Source: Methylotenera_A sp963701715 (GTDB lineage Bacteria > Pseudomonadota > Gammaproteobacteria > Burkholderiales > Methylophilaceae). Taken from it: a stretch of DNA of 64,000 nt. Below are positions 63,285 through 64,000 of this stretch, piece after piece. Position 1 is the first letter of the stretch; each line of letters starts with the position of its first letter. A program made the translations under genes and the position numbers. The stretch lies in contig CAVPAX010000006.1 in NCBI GenBank assembly GCA_963701715.1, positions 1 to 64,000 of the forward strand, given 5' to 3'. The notes beneath the pieces are model-generated. The model worked only from the letters and a program-made list of their open reading frames with translations. It did not search any database and had not been told where the DNA came from.

Positions 63285-64000
63285 ATGAGACTTTCATTAA
63301 AAATAAGTACCTTAGCAGTTTCAGCATTGTTTTTTACTTCCTTGGCTGTGGCAGATGAGCCTGCCAAGTCAACTCCAAGTACATTGTTAGAAGCGATTAC
63401 CATGGGCAAACCCATGACGAATTTTCGGTTGCGCTATGAAAACGTAGACCAAGAAGGTTATCAGGGCACGACAGCTACTGCGAAGAAATTGGATACAGCC
63501 CAGGCCTGGACGCTGCGCAGCTTAATTGGCTGGCAAACAGCGCCTTTCAAGAACTTTAGCTTTGCGGTGCAATTAACCGATGTGCATGAATTCACCGATG
63601 ATTTTAACGATAGACGCGATAACCAGCCGGAACATAACAACGGCACCGGTAGCGCCAGCTTGGACAAGCGCCAATATCCCAATATCGTTGATCCTGGCTA
63701 CACTGACATCAATCAACTCTATGTGGATTGGACTGGTATCAAGGACACCAAATTACGCTTGGGCCGTCAACAGCTTAACCTAGACAATGTACGTTTTATC
63801 GGCGATATCGGCTTCAGACAGAATATGCAGGTATTTGATGGTGTTTCTGTGTTAAATAAAAGTATTCCGAATACTGAAATCTTTGCCGCCCACTTTGGTA
63901 AAGTGCGTCAAATCACTACCAAGTTACGCGATGGCAATATCGATATGGTAAATGCCAAATACCGCATCTCGCCAACAGAAGCTTTGATAGGTTACGGTTA
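63285..64000 (+). CDS. Alginate-export-type outer-membrane porin, partial
   Basis: Open at the right edge of the window. GGAGAG precedes the ATG. A signal peptide (KISTLAVSALFFTSLAVA, cleaved before DEPA) leads to NFRLRYENVDQEGYQ, LRSLIGWQTAPFKNF, LYVDWTGIKDTKLRLGRQQ and further beta-strand-like stretches, as in the alginate_exp porin family. 238 codons are visible. Such porins pass small anionic solutes as well as alginate, so nitrate entry is a possibility given its place after the nar operon. Confidence 0.82.
   Translation, partial: MRLSLKISTLAVSALFFTSLAVADEPAKSTPSTLLEAITMGKPMTNFRLRYENVDQEGYQGTTATAKKLDTAQAWTLRSLIGWQTAPFKNFSFAVQLTDVHEFTDDFNDRRDNQPEHNNGTGSASLDKRQYPNIVDPGYTDINQLYVDWTGIKDTKLRLGRQQLNLDNVRFIGDIGFRQNMQVFDGVSVLNKSIPNTEIFAAHFGKVRQITTKLRDGNIDMVNAKYRISPTEALIGYG

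Noticed and set aside
1..64000. Mobile elements, CRISPR, phage or toxin-antitoxin genes
   Set aside because: No transposase, integrase, direct-repeat array or paired small toxin/antitoxin frames were found.

Overview
This window looks like a chromosomal segment of a betaproteobacterium with moderate GC content. Protein style and gene order (leuS-lptE-holA-proA-nadD, bioBFHCD, the gpmI/envC/grxC/secB/gpsA/trmL group, narXL-narK1K2-narGHJI) fit the Methylophilaceae, with Methylotenera-like bacteria my best guess. That assignment is inference; the window holds no 16S gene. Coding density is very high. I see no insertion sequence, prophage, CRISPR array or integrase. The only stretch above 300 bases without a protein gene is 50199-50838, which holds the adk upstream region, two tRNA-Lys genes with terminators, and the narX leader.

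Layout. 1-8258: purK, then rpsT (opposite strand), then the run murJ, ribF, ileS, lspA and a cytosolic sulfite-oxidase-like molybdoenzyme. 8265-11043 (minus): a RegB/RegA (PrrBA) redox two-component pair with a DUF808 membrane protein. 11208-19382 (plus): a metallophore-uptake locus with two TonB-dependent siderophore-type receptors flanking a Tat-exported DJ-1/PfpI protein that resembles isonitrile hydratase, then a PepSY reductase-like membrane protein and tonB-exbB-exbD. 19414-23752 (minus): two overlapping cyclic-di-GMP genes, PAS/GAF-GGDEF-EAL and HD-GYP. 23957-29926: an unknown secreted protein, clpB with a sigma-32-like promoter, a Sel1-lytic transglycosylase, two lipoproteins, YjbQ and a small HELAH-motif protein.

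29978-36787: the gpmI-envC cell-wall/glycolysis pair (minus) divergent from rhodanese, grxC, secB, SH3 protein and gpsA (plus), then trmL and comF (minus). 36896-41319: a complete bioBFHCD operon whose promoter carries a candidate BirA operator. 41316-50198 (minus): nadD, a DUF457-like membrane protein, proA, holA, lptE, leuS, a family-39 glycosyltransferase and adk. 50404-50619: tRNA-Lys(UUU) and tRNA-Lys(CUU). 50839-64000: respiratory nitrate reduction, with NarX/NarL sensing, NarK1/NarK2 transport, NarGHJI catalysis, then a beta-carbonic anhydrase and the start of an alginate-export-type porin cut by the window edge.

Most of the window is well-understood housekeeping. The most promising points are the exported isonitrile-hydratase-like protein inside a TonB metallophore locus, the carbonic anhydrase attached to the nar operon, a perfect 20-bp palindrome at an activator-like position before narK1, a histone-like tail on ribosomal protein S20, and a probable base-call error in purK. 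I do not claim a wholly new system; the metallophore locus is the best candidate for undescribed chemistry.
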